Source of the DNA: Spirochaetales bacterium
Lineage (GTDB): Bacteria; Spirochaetota; Spirochaetia; UBA9216
Direction: 5' to 3'
Assembly: GCA_016839055.1 (NCBI GenBank)
Contig: JAEKNX010000004.1
Span: 248,001 to 312,000 of the forward strand
Length of the DNA stretch: 64,000 nucleotides
Shown: piece after piece, positions 42,567-51,851 of the stretch
How positions within the stretch are numbered: the stretch's first letter is position 1
How the letters are laid out: each line of letters begins with the position of its first letter
Translations under genes and position numbers: made by a program
Notes under the pieces: generated by a model
Seen by the model: only the letters and a program-made list of their open reading frames with translations
Database searches by the model: none
Told to the model about the DNA's origin: nothing

Positions 42567-42848
42567 ATGAAACAAAATTTTACACATAAAACCAGGGGAA
42601 CCTGTTCCAGAGAAATAAAAATTACAATTGATGAGAATATAATTGACTCCGTTGAGTTTATCGGGGGCTGTCCCGGCAATCTTGCCGGAATAAGCAGACT
42701 TATTGAAGGGATGGATATAGATGATGTAATCCGCCGGGTAGACGGACTGCAATGCGGTTCGAGAGGCACATCCTGCCCTGATCAGCTTGCCAAAGCACTT
42801 ATTAAAATGAAGCTCAAGACAGGCCAGACTATTTCCTGTTTTGTTTAA
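42567..42848 (+). CDS. TSCPD-domain protein (TIGR03905-like)
   Basis: 93 residues with five cysteines, including the C-terminal TSCPDQLAKAL found at the end of vitamin B12-dependent ribonucleotide reductases and in the small family TIGR03905. GGCPGNLAGI near the middle is also typical. Function unknown; possibly metal or nucleotide binding. ATG 42567 is preferred to GTG 42528 because homology begins near it and a promoter-like element lies between them. Confidence 0.75.
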   Translation: MKQNFTHKTRGTCSREIKITIDENIIDSVEFIGGCPGNLAGISRLIEGMDIDDVIRRVDGLQCGSRGTSCPDQLAKALIKMKLKTGQTISCFV

Positions 42849-42964
42849 TTTTTATCATGTCTGCCAGGGTGAAGGTGTCCGGGCTGTCGTCGGTGAACTT
42901 CTTCATGAGCTGTCTCGTGACTGCTTTTCCCTTTCTTTCCGGCAATCATATTCAGTCTCAGTTC

Positions 42965-43785
42965 CTATTTCGCAGTAAGCTCAGGTGATTTCAGCTGCTC
43001 CGGGGCTAGGAGAAGCACATCATCTCCTGCAGGAGAGACTGAAAGTGAGCCGTTTCCTGCATCTCCTTCATCTCCAACAGGGCGGCAGTCAACAACCCGC
43101 GATCCATCATCTATCGTCCTGTTTGTGCTGATAAACAGGGATTCTCCGTCCGCCTCAATCTCGGTGTTTCGTTTCAAGTAGCGGTTTTGGGGCGAGAATA
43201 GGGCAATGAAGCGCTTTATAATCAGTTCTCAGAGCGCTTTTTCTTCCGGCGCAAGGTTGTCAAGTCTTACGGTCTGCTCGGTCGGAATGATAGTGTGGTG
43301 ATCGCTTACCTTGGAGTCGTCTAACAGCCTTTTCCCGGGGTTTAAATCGGTATCAAGCAGCTCTGACGCCTTTTTGTTCCAGTGGGTACCCGAAAGTGCC
43401 TTGAGTCTGTCCTTGATAGTCATCTGGATGTCGGCTGTCAGATGTTTTGAGTCGGTATGGGGATAGGTTACAATCTTATGTCTCTCATAGAGTATCTGAA
43501 GGGCGGTGCTGTCATAGGCGAGAGGCGGCGGTACGCTGTGGATTTTATCTGTTATTGAGACCACGAGCGCATCGGCTCTGGAATAATGGGGAGGTGTTCG
43601 AGGTTCCATTCTTTGTCGATCGGGTCATGTGCACCCGGATCGGCGAGTTCAATAAGGTGGCCCATTGCCCAGGTTACTATATGATTCTGTCCTTCGATAA
43701 AAGTCCTGGTTATTTTATTGCATCCGAATACCATAGCAAGGTCCCGGCCTACGCTCGGTTTTTCCGCAAGTACAGCTGTTTCCAT
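42965..43785 (-). pseudogene. topB: Decayed DNA topoisomerase III gene (topB)
   Basis: The first ~75 codons from ATG 43785 encode the TopB N-terminus (TAVLAEKPSVGRDLAMVFGC, then TWAMGHLIELADP and LPIIPEPM). Then about 200 residues are missing and the frame shifts near 43565. The second frame resumes with VPPPLAYDSTALQ directly joined to ILYERHKIVTYPHTDS, so another ~20 residues are deleted and the catalytic TYPRTDS has Arg changed to His. An in-frame TGA (43229-43231) interrupts EEKAL-ELIIKRFIALFSP, after which homology continues to a stop at 42965. It cannot make an active enzyme. The bases 42849-42964 hold no recognisable gene. Confidence 0.88.
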
Positions 43786-43822
43786 TGGGTGATTTTACTT
43801 TTAATCAGGGAAAAATAAAAGG

Positions 43823-44377
43823 CTAATCCACCCAGGTAATGTCAGCCTCTTTCAAAAGTTTTGTTAACAATGCGGCAAGAGCCTTTTGTCGCTCTATTTC
43901 ATTGGCAGTGCTGTAATCTTTATTCTCTTCTTTTAACAACTGAATCGCCAGCATATCAACACTTAAAGCTATTCTTATCTCGTCCATAAGTTTTTCTTCA
44001 GAGATATTACTGTCTTTGAGAAAATCATGAAATTGTTGTTCTTCAGGAAACTGATTTTTTAAAGACTGAAGGTTTTGGTTAATTATTTCCGGCTTGATAG
44101 TAATGCCTCTTATAGTACATTCCTGAAGCAGGATGTGTTTATTTATCAATGTAGTAATAACTGTATTTCTTAATTCTTCGATATGCGCATAGTTTAAAGG
44201 TATCTTCTTTTGTTCTCCGGAAATCATTGCCTGTCTTTCCAGCTGCTCCAGTTCATAGTTTATTTCTGCTTCAGTAATTATATCACCGTTTATGAGAACA
44301 ATGACCTTTTGAGGAGATTCAGAAAAAACAGGGAAAACAGCAACTAAAAATATTAGTAAGTAGAATAATTTTTTCAT
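43823..44377 (-). CDS. Exported SurA-N-type chaperone-like protein
   Basis: 184 residues. A signal peptide (MKKLFYLLIFLVAVFPVFS) is followed by the SurA N-terminal pattern VIVLINGDIITEAEINYEL and a helical remainder with LINKHILLQEC. The parvulin isomerase domain is absent, so it would act as a periplasmic holdase rather than an isomerase. AAAGGAT precedes the ATG, with a TATAAT about 30 nt upstream. It is divergent from the sigma-54 operon across a 267-bp AT-rich gap. Confidence 0.75.
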   Translation of the reverse strand: MKKLFYLLIFLVAVFPVFSESPQKVIVLINGDIITEAEINYELEQLERQAMISGEQKKIPLNYAHIEELRNTVITTLINKHILLQECTIRGITIKPEIINQNLQSLKNQFPEEQQFHDFLKDSNISEEKLMDEIRIALSVDMLAIQLLKEENKDYSTANEIERQKALAALLTKLLKEADITWVD

Positions 44378-44457
44378 TTTAGCAAATCCTTTATTTTACG
44401 TGCTAATTATATAACCCATTTAATTTTTTAGTCAAACTAATAACAGCACTAATATCT

Positions 44458-44500
44458 ATTGTCTCATTTAACAGACAGTAATTCTGATATTAATGACAAT
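44458..44500. promoter_or_regulatory. Candidate enhancer for the sigma-54 activator
   Basis: ATTGTC (44458-44463) and GACAAT (44495-44500), each with ATTTAA/TTAAT on the inner side, form an interrupted inverted repeat about 110-130 nt upstream of the sigma-54 promoter, a usual distance for NtrC-type enhancers. Short arms make this tentative. Confidence 0.35.
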
Positions 44501-44592
44501 AAAAGCAGTGACGATTATTATGTTTTTTTATCTATGATATTTATTTCTTTAGCTACAAAGGAAATAGCTCTATTATAATTATTTTCTCTGAC

Positions 44593-44608
44593 TTGGTACA
44601 ATATTTGC
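44593..44608 (+). promoter_or_regulatory. Sigma-54 promoter of the sugar-importer/DhaKL operon
   Basis: TTGGTACAATATTTGC: the -24 GG (44595-44596) and -12 GC (44607-44608) are separated by exactly ten bases, with the flanking T's of the consensus TTGGCAC-N4-TTGC. Transcription would start near 44620, and AAGGAG precedes the ATG 44645. The GAFTGA-containing activator encoded at 53925 is the likely partner. Confidence 0.8.
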
Positions 44609-44644
44609 GTTAAATAGATAAAACTAATTTTTTAAGGAGAACTT

Positions 44645-45283
44645 ATGAGTGTTCATGAAGTAATACTAGAACGTCTCCGTGATATCGGTATGAAGGAATT
44701 TTCTGAATTTGGCCGAATAATCGGAAGAGACGAAGACACAGAGGAAGGTAAATATAATTTACATCCAGTCGACAACAAAGCAGAAGTTGATAATGACATG
44801 ATCAAGACTTACTGGGATCTGCTTCCTTTTGAACCTACAGATCAGGAACGTTTTTCAATGGGAATGCTTTTTCTAAAATCAAAGAAGCCAGGCGAACCCC
44901 TTGATTGGACCGAGTGTCACAAACAGACCAACGAGTTCTTTTTTCCGCTTGGTGGCAAGCAGCTTGTTTTTCTTATGTGCCCTCCTATGGCAAAACCAGA
45001 TCCTGCAAAAACCAGAGCGTTTATTGTAGGTCCTGATGAGGGCGTTATGCTGGGTAAAGGTACTTGGCATTACCCACCGTTTGCTTTAAACGGAATTACC
45101 CCCTGTTTGATGCCGAGATATGGCAAGCTTGCACCGAGAAAGGGCAAGGTTACTAGTGCATTCGGTAAAAACTGGCCGACTGAAGGTCCGGGCTGGATAG
45201 AAGGAGCATTGCATGCTCTTGATACTGAGTTTTACGGCGGCGATTATTCAGACGACGAATACAATATTCAAATTGCTTTCTAA
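44645..45283 (+). CDS. AllA-like (ureidoglycolate lyase family) cupin protein
   Basis: 212 residues. The central part (CHKQTNEFFFPLGGKQLVFL ... RAFIVGPDEGVMLGKGTWHY) matches the cupin barrel of ureidoglycolate lyase-like proteins with its metal-ligand His and Glu. No other allantoin genes are here, so an activity on a sugar or hydroxy acid handled by the importer is likelier. First gene after the sigma-54 promoter. Confidence 0.7.
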   Translation: MSVHEVILERLRDIGMKEFSEFGRIIGRDEDTEEGKYNLHPVDNKAEVDNDMIKTYWDLLPFEPTDQERFSMGMLFLKSKKPGEPLDWTECHKQTNEFFFPLGGKQLVFLMCPPMAKPDPAKTRAFIVGPDEGVMLGKGTWHYPPFALNGITPCLMPRYGKLAPRKGKVTSAFGKNWPTEGPGWIEGALHALDTEFYGGDYSDDEYNIQIAF

Positions 45284-45315
45284 TAATTTAAGTGCATGAA
45301 GAGGAGGACTATTTT

Positions 45316-46629
45316 ATGTACAAAAATTCTTTTAAAATAGCAACAACATTGCTAATCTGTGTTTTTTTTTGGGCAGAAACATTCTGTTTTGCTAGTGGAG
45401 ACCAGGAACAAAGTGCTGCAGCTGACGGCCCACAGAAGATGCTCACCACTTACGCTACTATGGCTAACGACTTCTTCCTGACGTTCGATCAGGGTGCGAA
45501 GGAAGCAACAGAGGCTTTAGGTAATGAATATATTTCAGCTACCGATGATCGGAAACCTGAAAAGTTCATTTCAAATATGTCATCTTATGCTGCATCTGAC
45601 GTTAAGATGATGTCAGGTTACTCTCCAACAATCGGTTCGGTTATTGAAGCCACCAAACTCGTTAATAGAGAAAAAGTTTTCTATTCCAACGTTCTTGAAA
45701 TAGCAGACTGGTGGACACCTTTGGATGCAGGTCCATATTGGGGAATGTTCCATTTTCCTGATGCCCGTGCAATAGGTATGCAGGGTGGAGATGTGATGGC
45801 TGAGGCTGTCGGCGAAAAAGGCAAGACCCTTCTTCTTCTCGGTTTCCCAGGATCCAAAGCGGGTAATGACCGTGGTCTTGGATATAAAATAGCACTTGAA
45901 AATTATCCCGGTATGGAAGTTCTGGCCGAAGAATACGGCGACTTCACAAGAGACAAAGGTTATAGTGTAACTGCTGACTGGATCATCAAATATGGTGATA
46001 CGATTGATGGTATTTACTGTACAAATACAAGTATGGCAGTAGGCGCCGCTGTTGCCTGTAAAGAAGCCGGTTTGACTGATGTTAAAATTATCGGAACTGA
46101 TGCTAATAAAGAAAACATGAAATATCTGAAAGACGGAAGCCTCTATGGTATCTGTGGTATCTTCGGACCATGGCTTGCCGGTCATGCAGCAGTTGTTGCA
46201 TATGATATGTATAACGGCTGGGAACCTACCGTTGCAGAAACTATGATGTCAACTGGATTCATTATGCTTACTCAGGATAATGCTGACTGGTACATCGATA
46301 CTTTCTGTGGAGACAATCTTCCGTATGACTGGAAAAAGATGTCCCGAACACTCAATCCCGACAATTGGGATCCACAGAACCTTATGGTACCTATTAACCC
46401 CAATACATTTTCCAACTGGGAATTTGTTGAAAAACCCAAGGGATATGATGTACCTGAAGAATACGCTATGGCACTTGCTGCGGGGGAATATAAAGAAATT
46501 CGCCAGCTGTATCTTGACCATTTCAAGGATCATACAACTGTACCCCCTTCATCTTCAGCACCTTATGACAAGGTTTTCGCTTCAAATAACATAAATGATG
46601 AGACTGTAGTTGATTCCGTAGTGAAATAA
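45316..46629 (+). CDS. Sugar ABC transporter substrate-binding protein (RbsB-like)
   Basis: 437 residues. Signal peptide ends CFASGDQEQ; the cysteine is at -5 relative to Gly and not in a normal lipobox. The mature part is a type I periplasmic binding protein (sugar family) with TNTSMAVGAAVACKEAGL and IIGTDANKENM, extended by about 80 C-terminal residues. ATG 45316 is chosen because AGAGGAGG precedes it. Ligand unknown; the downstream kinases suggest a short polyol or ketose. Confidence 0.88.
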   Translation: MYKNSFKIATTLLICVFFWAETFCFASGDQEQSAAADGPQKMLTTYATMANDFFLTFDQGAKEATEALGNEYISATDDRKPEKFISNMSSYAASDVKMMSGYSPTIGSVIEATKLVNREKVFYSNVLEIADWWTPLDAGPYWGMFHFPDARAIGMQGGDVMAEAVGEKGKTLLLLGFPGSKAGNDRGLGYKIALENYPGMEVLAEEYGDFTRDKGYSVTADWIIKYGDTIDGIYCTNTSMAVGAAVACKEAGLTDVKIIGTDANKENMKYLKDGSLYGICGIFGPWLAGHAAVVAYDMYNGWEPTVAETMMSTGFIMLTQDNADWYIDTFCGDNLPYDWKKMSRTLNPDNWDPQNLMVPINPNTFSNWEFVEKPKGYDVPEEYAMALAAGEYKEIRQLYLDHFKDHTTVPPSSSAPYDKVFASNNINDETVVDSVVK

Positions 46630-46642
46630 CTAATTAACTGAC

Positions 46643-46671
46643 ACACGGGCAGTGTTTTCCACTGCCCGTGT
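46643..46671 (+). other. Hairpin after the binding-protein gene
   Basis: Perfect 12-bp stem ACACGGGCAGTG (46643-46654) / CACTGCCCGTGT (46660-46671), loop TTTTC, then ATTTTAAAAGG. Third case here of a strong hairpin between a binding-protein gene and its permease. Confidence 0.78.
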
Positions 46672-46690
46672 ATTTTAAAAGGATAGCAAT

Positions 46691-47662
46691 GTGACTGCCG
46701 ATGTAAAGGAAAAAGCAAAAATTGATATAAATAAAATTGTTAATCTGGTACCGATTATTGTGATAATCGCGTTGATGATAATTTTTTCTTTTCTTTCACC
46801 AGCATTTCTTAGATTCAGGAATCTTGTAGAGATTCTTCAGCTTTCATCTATTTATCTGCTGATCGCCGCTGGTGTTACTTTTCCTATATTGATGGGGAGT
46901 ATCGACCTATCAATCACTGGAATAATTGTAGGTTCGGGTGTAATTGCTGCGACAATTGCTCCTGCGGGAGGCCTCTTTACAGTATTTTTAATTTTATTTA
47001 TTGGTTTGTGTCTTGGATTATTTAACGGCTTCCTAGTAGCCAAAATCAAACTGCCGTCATTTATCGTGACACTCGCTACAAATTTTATATATTGCGGAAT
47101 AGCGGTTGCGCTGACGGAAGGATATAACATCAACATTCGAAGTAATTTTTTCAGCAATATTTCGAATGGAAGGATGATCCCCGGAATCCCGAACAGTATT
47201 ATTCTGGCCGGAATTATTTACATTATTTTTGTTTATCTGAGTGAGAAGACAAAAACTGGAAGATATATTATGGCCATCGGCGGCAAGGAAGATGTTGCTG
47301 CCCGTATGGGAATTAATGTTGCGAAATATAAAATTATTGCTTTCGCTCTGTCAGGATTGCTGATAGGGTTTGGAACTTTATTTTTATCTGCAAGACTTGG
47401 AATGGCTTCGGCACAGCTCGGTTCCGGGTATATTTTCAGCACATTAATAGCTGTTGTTGTTGGAGGTACCGCGCTCTCCGGCGGTGTAGGCGGAGTCAGA
47501 CGGACAATTCTCGGTGTGCTGATTATTACCATCCTTGAGAATGGAATGACTCTAGGCGGTCTCGATGTGAGAATCCAGTATATGGTAAAAGCAGTAATAC
47601 TTATCGGTTCTGTTTATCTGATATCGATTCCGGACAGATCCCGCCAGGATCTGATGAAATAG
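46691..47662 (+). CDS. Sugar ABC transporter permease (RbsC type)
   Basis: 323 residues, eight to ten hydrophobic segments, with GSIDLSITGIIVGSGV and the RbsC-family glycine-rich block VVGGTALSGGVGGVRRTILG. Starts with GTG 46691 after AAAAGGATA. First of a permease pair. Confidence 0.92.
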   Translation: MTADVKEKAKIDINKIVNLVPIIVIIALMIIFSFLSPAFLRFRNLVEILQLSSIYLLIAAGVTFPILMGSIDLSITGIIVGSGVIAATIAPAGGLFTVFLILFIGLCLGLFNGFLVAKIKLPSFIVTLATNFIYCGIAVALTEGYNINIRSNFFSNISNGRMIPGIPNSIILAGIIYIIFVYLSEKTKTGRYIMAIGGKEDVAARMGINVAKYKIIAFALSGLLIGFGTLFLSARLGMASAQLGSGYIFSTLIAVVVGGTALSGGVGGVRRTILGVLIITILENGMTLGGLDVRIQYMVKAVILIGSVYLISIPDRSRQDLMK

Positions 47663-47674
47663 AAGGTTGTATGC

Positions 47675-48625
47675 ATGAAAGAATCAGTTAATAAAATGAC
47701 GGCTTTAATGAAGTATCTTCCACTGCTTCTATTGGTTGTTGTAAGTTTGTTTTTTGGAATATTGTACCCGAGGTTTTTTTCAATACAGAATGTATTAAAC
47801 CTGATTAGGCAGATGTCATTTTTGATGATTGTCTCAATGGGTATGACCTTTATAATTCTTATGGGCAGTATTGATGCGTCTGTTGGAGCAAATGCAACTT
47901 TCTGCGGAGTTATCGGAGCGTTGCTTGCACCTTATCTTGGCGGGGGGGCAATAATAATCGGTCTTTTAGCCGGTGCCGGTGTTGGGGCTGTTAACGGAAT
48001 AATAGTTACGAAGGTAAAGGTCCCGTCTTTTCTAGTTACACTGGCTTTGATGGGGGCTCTTGACGGGGCTGCGCTGCTGCTTATGCACAGCTCGCCTGTA
48101 AATATCTCCAATCAAACTTTCCTGGACTTTTCCAATGGTTCACTTTTGTTCTCTTTTCCAAATGTAGACCTTATACCAATAGTAATTATAGTTATCTGTT
48201 ATTACATAATTACCAAAACGGCATTTGGTCGCTCACTCTATGCTATAGGTGGAAATGAGCAGGCGACATTTTATTCCGGAATTAAGGTCAGGCATATTCA
48301 GGTTATAGCGTTCATGATTTCTGGGGTTATGTCCGGTCTGGCAGGCTGTCTGCAGGCGTCAATGTTTGAAGCTGCCTGTCCATATATGGGTAATTCTTTT
48401 TTAATGAATTCGATTGCAGCAGTAGTTATCGGCGGAACGCAGCTCAGCGGCGGTGTAGGCGGGCCCTTGAGGACTGTTTTCGGCGTTGTGTTGATTGCGA
48501 TAATTGGAAGTGGAATGAATTTCATGGGACTTGAACCGGCAACCCGCCAGATAGTAACGGGTGCGATAATGATTCTTGCAGTTTCAGTGAATATTGATCG
48601 TTCTAAGATGGCTTATGTTAAATAG
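47675..48625 (+). CDS. Sugar ABC transporter permease (RbsC type)
   Basis: 316-residue paralogue of the preceding permease (GSIDASVGANATFCGVIGA; VIGGTQLSGGVGGPLRTVFG). Two different permeases imply a heterodimeric channel, as in autoinducer-2 or xylitol-type importers. 12 nt from the previous gene. Confidence 0.92.
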   Translation: MKESVNKMTALMKYLPLLLLVVVSLFFGILYPRFFSIQNVLNLIRQMSFLMIVSMGMTFIILMGSIDASVGANATFCGVIGALLAPYLGGGAIIIGLLAGAGVGAVNGIIVTKVKVPSFLVTLALMGALDGAALLLMHSSPVNISNQTFLDFSNGSLLFSFPNVDLIPIVIIVICYYIITKTAFGRSLYAIGGNEQATFYSGIKVRHIQVIAFMISGVMSGLAGCLQASMFEAACPYMGNSFLMNSIAAVVIGGTQLSGGVGGPLRTVFGVVLIAIIGSGMNFMGLEPATRQIVTGAIMILAVSVNIDRSKMAYVK

Positions 48626-48649
48626 TTTTTACAGGTTGAGGTGAACAAT

Positions 48650-50185
48650 ATGCGCGGCGAGAGAGAGATACTATTCAAGGCTGAAGGAATTACTAAACAG
48701 TTTTCAGGTGTAAGAGCTTTGAATGATGTAAGTATTGAAATATATAAAAATGAAATTCTTGGATTATCCGGCGAGAACGGTGCCGGTAAATCTACTCTGA
48801 TGAAGGTAATTGCCGGGGTTTATTCAAAAGACAGCGGCCGAATGTTCCTTAAGGACAGAGAATATAATCCTGCTAATTATCGTGAAGGTACTTCGCAGGG
48901 TATTTCTATGGTTTTCCAGGAACAGAACCTTGTACCCAATCTTTTTGGTTATGAAAATATATTTTTATCACATGAAAAGTTTTTTCTCAAAAAAAGCGGA
49001 GTACTGAATACAAAGGCAATGATTGATAAAACCAGAATGTATTTTGAGCAGTTTGAAATAGATGCTGATCCGGCAAAGAGAGTTTCCAGTTACTCATTCC
49101 ATCAGAGACAGCTGGTAGAAATTGTTCGGGCTTTTATGATATCGGAGCTTTATGGAATAACCCATCCGTTTATACTTCTTGATGAGCCTACTGCGGCACT
49201 GGCTGAGAAAGAGAGAGAGCTTCTGTTTTCAAAGGTAACAAAATACTCGGAGAATGCGACTTTCTGTCTCATATCTCACCGATTATCCGAAATGATGACT
49301 TACTGTAACAGGATAATGGTTTTAAGAGACGGAGAGCTTGTCGGAGAAGTCGACCCAAAAACTTCTGAAGAACATGATCTTCATACTATGATGGTTGGAC
49401 GGGAAGTCAGCAGAGACATCTACGGAACATCAAAGCAGGAAGATGGTTTTCGAGATGAAAAAGCTATGGAAATCAAGGGCCTTACCCAGGAAGGCGTATA
49501 TGAGGATATAAATATTGATTTGAATAAAGGTATGATCCTTGGTTTGGGAGGTCTGGTCGGCTGTGGAAAGCGGGATCTGGGGAAAGCTATTTACGGGATT
49601 ACGGAATATCAGTCTGGTAATATTTTAGTTAATGGGAATTCTGTGAATAAAGGGCAGATATCATTGATGGTAAAAAAGCGTGTTGGATATATTCCTGCTG
49701 AACGGAAAGGTTTCGGGATAATTGAGTATCTTCCTGTGAGCTGGAATATCAGCCTTCCAAGTATATTTTCTCTATCAAACAATGTGCTGATGAAGGTTGA
49801 CAGGAAAAAGGAAAGTAGTCTTATAGATAAATATATCAAGCGGTTTCGCATTAAGGCTTCTCCTGAAGATATGTGTTTTTCTCTGAGCGGCGGTAATCAG
49901 CAGAAAGTGGTTCTTGCAAAGTGGATTGCAAAAAATCTTGATATTATCATTCTCGATAATCCTACGAGAGGAGTTGATGTCGGAGCAAAGGAAGAAATTT
50001 ACTCCCTTTTAAGAGAGATTGTTAAAGAAGGTGTTTCAATTCTGATGATTACTGATGATCTTTTGGAATTGATTGGTTTAAGCAATCAGATAGTGATTAT
50101 GAAGGAAGGCAGAATCTCAGAAATCAGAGATGCAGGAAAGAATAGTAAACCGACTGAAAAAGAGTTGGTTCAATATATGGTTTAG
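48650..50185 (+). CDS. Sugar ABC transporter ATP-binding protein (RbsA type, two cassettes)
   Basis: 511 residues with tandem ATPase cassettes. First: Walker A GENGAGKST, Walker B FILLDEPTAAL, but its signature region reads SSYSFHQRQLVEI instead of LSxGxQQ. Second: degenerate P-loop GLVGCGKRDL and intact SLSGGNQQKVVLAKW, DNPTRGVDVGAKEEI. ATG 48650 is preferred to GTG 48641 because GAGGTGA stands 5 nt before the ATG. Confidence 0.9.
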   Translation: MRGEREILFKAEGITKQFSGVRALNDVSIEIYKNEILGLSGENGAGKSTLMKVIAGVYSKDSGRMFLKDREYNPANYREGTSQGISMVFQEQNLVPNLFGYENIFLSHEKFFLKKSGVLNTKAMIDKTRMYFEQFEIDADPAKRVSSYSFHQRQLVEIVRAFMISELYGITHPFILLDEPTAALAEKERELLFSKVTKYSENATFCLISHRLSEMMTYCNRIMVLRDGELVGEVDPKTSEEHDLHTMMVGREVSRDIYGTSKQEDGFRDEKAMEIKGLTQEGVYEDINIDLNKGMILGLGGLVGCGKRDLGKAIYGITEYQSGNILVNGNSVNKGQISLMVKKRVGYIPAERKGFGIIEYLPVSWNISLPSIFSLSNNVLMKVDRKKESSLIDKYIKRFRIKASPEDMCFSLSGGNQQKVVLAKWIAKNLDIIILDNPTRGVDVGAKEEIYSLLREIVKEGVSILMITDDLLELIGLSNQIVIMKEGRISEIRDAGKNSKPTEKELVQYMV

Positions 50186-50208
50186 AACTTATAAGAATAG
50201 AGGTTTTT

Positions 50209-51204
50209 ATGAAGAAAATAATAAACACACCAGAATCTGTTGTTGATGATATGTGCAAGGGCTTTCTCCTGGCGCATAAGGATTATGTTGGTCTTGATGA
50301 GAAATATAGAGTCATTCACCGTAAAGAGATTAATACCAAAAAGGTTAATCTGATAAGCGGTGGAGGAAGCGGTCATGAGCCCAGTCATGCCGGCTTCGTA
50401 GGCAGGGGAATGCTTGACGGTGCTGTCTGCGGAGATGTTTTTGCTTCTCCTTCGGTAATGCAGATTTACAATGCCATCACAAAACTGGAATCGGATAAAG
50501 GTGTTTTGTTAATTGTAAAGAATTACTCCGGTGATGTTATGAATTTCGACGGTGCAGCGGATATGGCCGAAGAGGATGACGATATTCATGTTGAGAAGGT
50601 TTATGTGAATGATGATGTAGCTGTAACCGACAGTCTTTACACCGTTGGAAGGCGTGGTGTCGCTGGAACTGTATTTGTTCATAAAATTGCCGGAGCTAAG
50701 GCGGAGACAGGGGCTGACTTGAAAGCTGTAAAAGCAGTTGCTGAAAAAGTTATAGCAAATGTCAGAACAATGGGTTTTGCTTTAACATCATGTACCGTTC
50801 CTGCTAAGGGTGGGCCGACTTTTGATATAAAAGACGGTGATATGGAGTTCGGAGTAGGTATCCATGGAGAACCGGGGGTATCGAGAGAAAAGACCGTAGG
50901 AGCCGCAGCGTTGGCCGAAAGAGCTGTAGGTCGAATATTTGAAGATATGCCGGTACAGAAGGGTAGTGATGTTGCCGTACTTCTGAACGGCTTGGGAGGG
51001 ACTCCGCTGCAGGAACTGTATATTCTATACAATGAAGTTTGTAAAATACTTGATAAGGCCGGTATTAATGTCTATTTCAATATGGTCGGTAATTATATGA
51101 CCGCACTGGATATGGCAGGTGCGTCAGTTAGTATTTTGAAACTTGACGATGAATTGAAGGCTCTGCTTGAAGCGGAGGCTGATACACCGGCACTGAAGAT
51201 GTAA
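50209..51204 (+). CDS. dhaK: Dihydroxyacetone/tetrulose kinase, DhaK-type substrate-binding subunit
   Basis: 331 residues. GGGSGHEPSHAGFVG, GDVFASPS, NYSGDVMNF and the substrate-binding His in GVGIHGEPG identify the DhaK subunit, which holds the ketose covalently as a hemiaminal. With DhaL and no DhaM/PTS nearby, it is probably an ATP-dependent kinase; related DhaKL pairs phosphorylate erythrulose and other short ketoses. Placed right after the importer ATPase gene. Confidence 0.92.
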   Translation: MKKIINTPESVVDDMCKGFLLAHKDYVGLDEKYRVIHRKEINTKKVNLISGGGSGHEPSHAGFVGRGMLDGAVCGDVFASPSVMQIYNAITKLESDKGVLLIVKNYSGDVMNFDGAADMAEEDDDIHVEKVYVNDDVAVTDSLYTVGRRGVAGTVFVHKIAGAKAETGADLKAVKAVAEKVIANVRTMGFALTSCTVPAKGGPTFDIKDGDMEFGVGIHGEPGVSREKTVGAAALAERAVGRIFEDMPVQKGSDVAVLLNGLGGTPLQELYILYNEVCKILDKAGINVYFNMVGNYMTALDMAGASVSILKLDDELKALLEAEADTPALKM

Positions 51205-51215
51205 GGAGCGAGAAG

Positions 51216-51851
51216 ATGAAAACATTGAATATTTCTGATATAAAGAGCGTATTGAAAATTACGGCTGATACCGTTCTGGAGAATGAAAAACATTTCTGCG
51301 ACCTTGATGCAGTGATTGGAGACGGTGATTTCGGGATGACTCTGGCGAAAGGGTTTCGTGTAATTAAGGTTGAATTGGAAAAATTTGAAGCTGATGATAT
51401 CGGCGGACTGATGAAATCAATAGGAATGACAATGCTGGAGACCTGCGGCGGTGCTACCGGTTCTCTATGGGGTGCCGGCTTCCGGGCTATGGGGAAAAGT
51501 GCAAAAGGTAAAAGCGAGGCAGAATTAACTGATATCAGTGAAATGACTGCAAGCTTTATCGGCGGAATGCAGAAGGTAGGAGGCGCGGTGCTTGGAGATA
51601 AAACACTGCTTGATGCGCTGATTCCTGCGTCAGAGTCAATGGCAAAGGATGCGGATGCTGGTCTTGATATTGCTGAGGCAATGAAGAATGCCGGAGCAGC
51701 AGCCACAATGGGGGCAGATAATACAAAGCAATTGATAGCGAAAAAAGGCCGGGCTACTTATTTGGGTGACCGCAGCCTCGGATATCCTGATGCGGGAGCC
51801 GAAGCGATAAGTGTTCTGTTCAAGGCGGTTAATGACAAATTCTTTTGTTAG
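51216..51851 (+). CDS. dhaL: Dihydroxyacetone/tetrulose kinase, DhaL-type nucleotide-binding subunit
   Basis: 211 residues. LDAVIGDGDFGMTLAKG gives the three Mg2+-binding aspartates; GGATGSLWG and KKGRATYLGDRSLGYPDAGA complete the DhaL signature. Forms the active kinase with the DhaK subunit 11 nt upstream. Last metabolic gene before the regulators. Confidence 0.92.
   Translation: MKTLNISDIKSVLKITADTVLENEKHFCDLDAVIGDGDFGMTLAKGFRVIKVELEKFEADDIGGLMKSIGMTMLETCGGATGSLWGAGFRAMGKSAKGKSEAELTDISEMTASFIGGMQKVGGAVLGDKTLLDALIPASESMAKDADAGLDIAEAMKNAGAAATMGADNTKQLIAKKGRATYLGDRSLGYPDAGAEAISVLFKAVNDKFFC

Noticed and set aside
43229-43609. A real 126-residue gene
   Set aside because: Its translation is the middle of topoisomerase III, joined to upstream and downstream topB fragments by a frameshift and a TGA, so it is part of a pseudogene.
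51128-51706. 192-codon minus-strand frame
   Set aside because: Antisense to dhaL with Ala/Ser-rich low-complexity translation.
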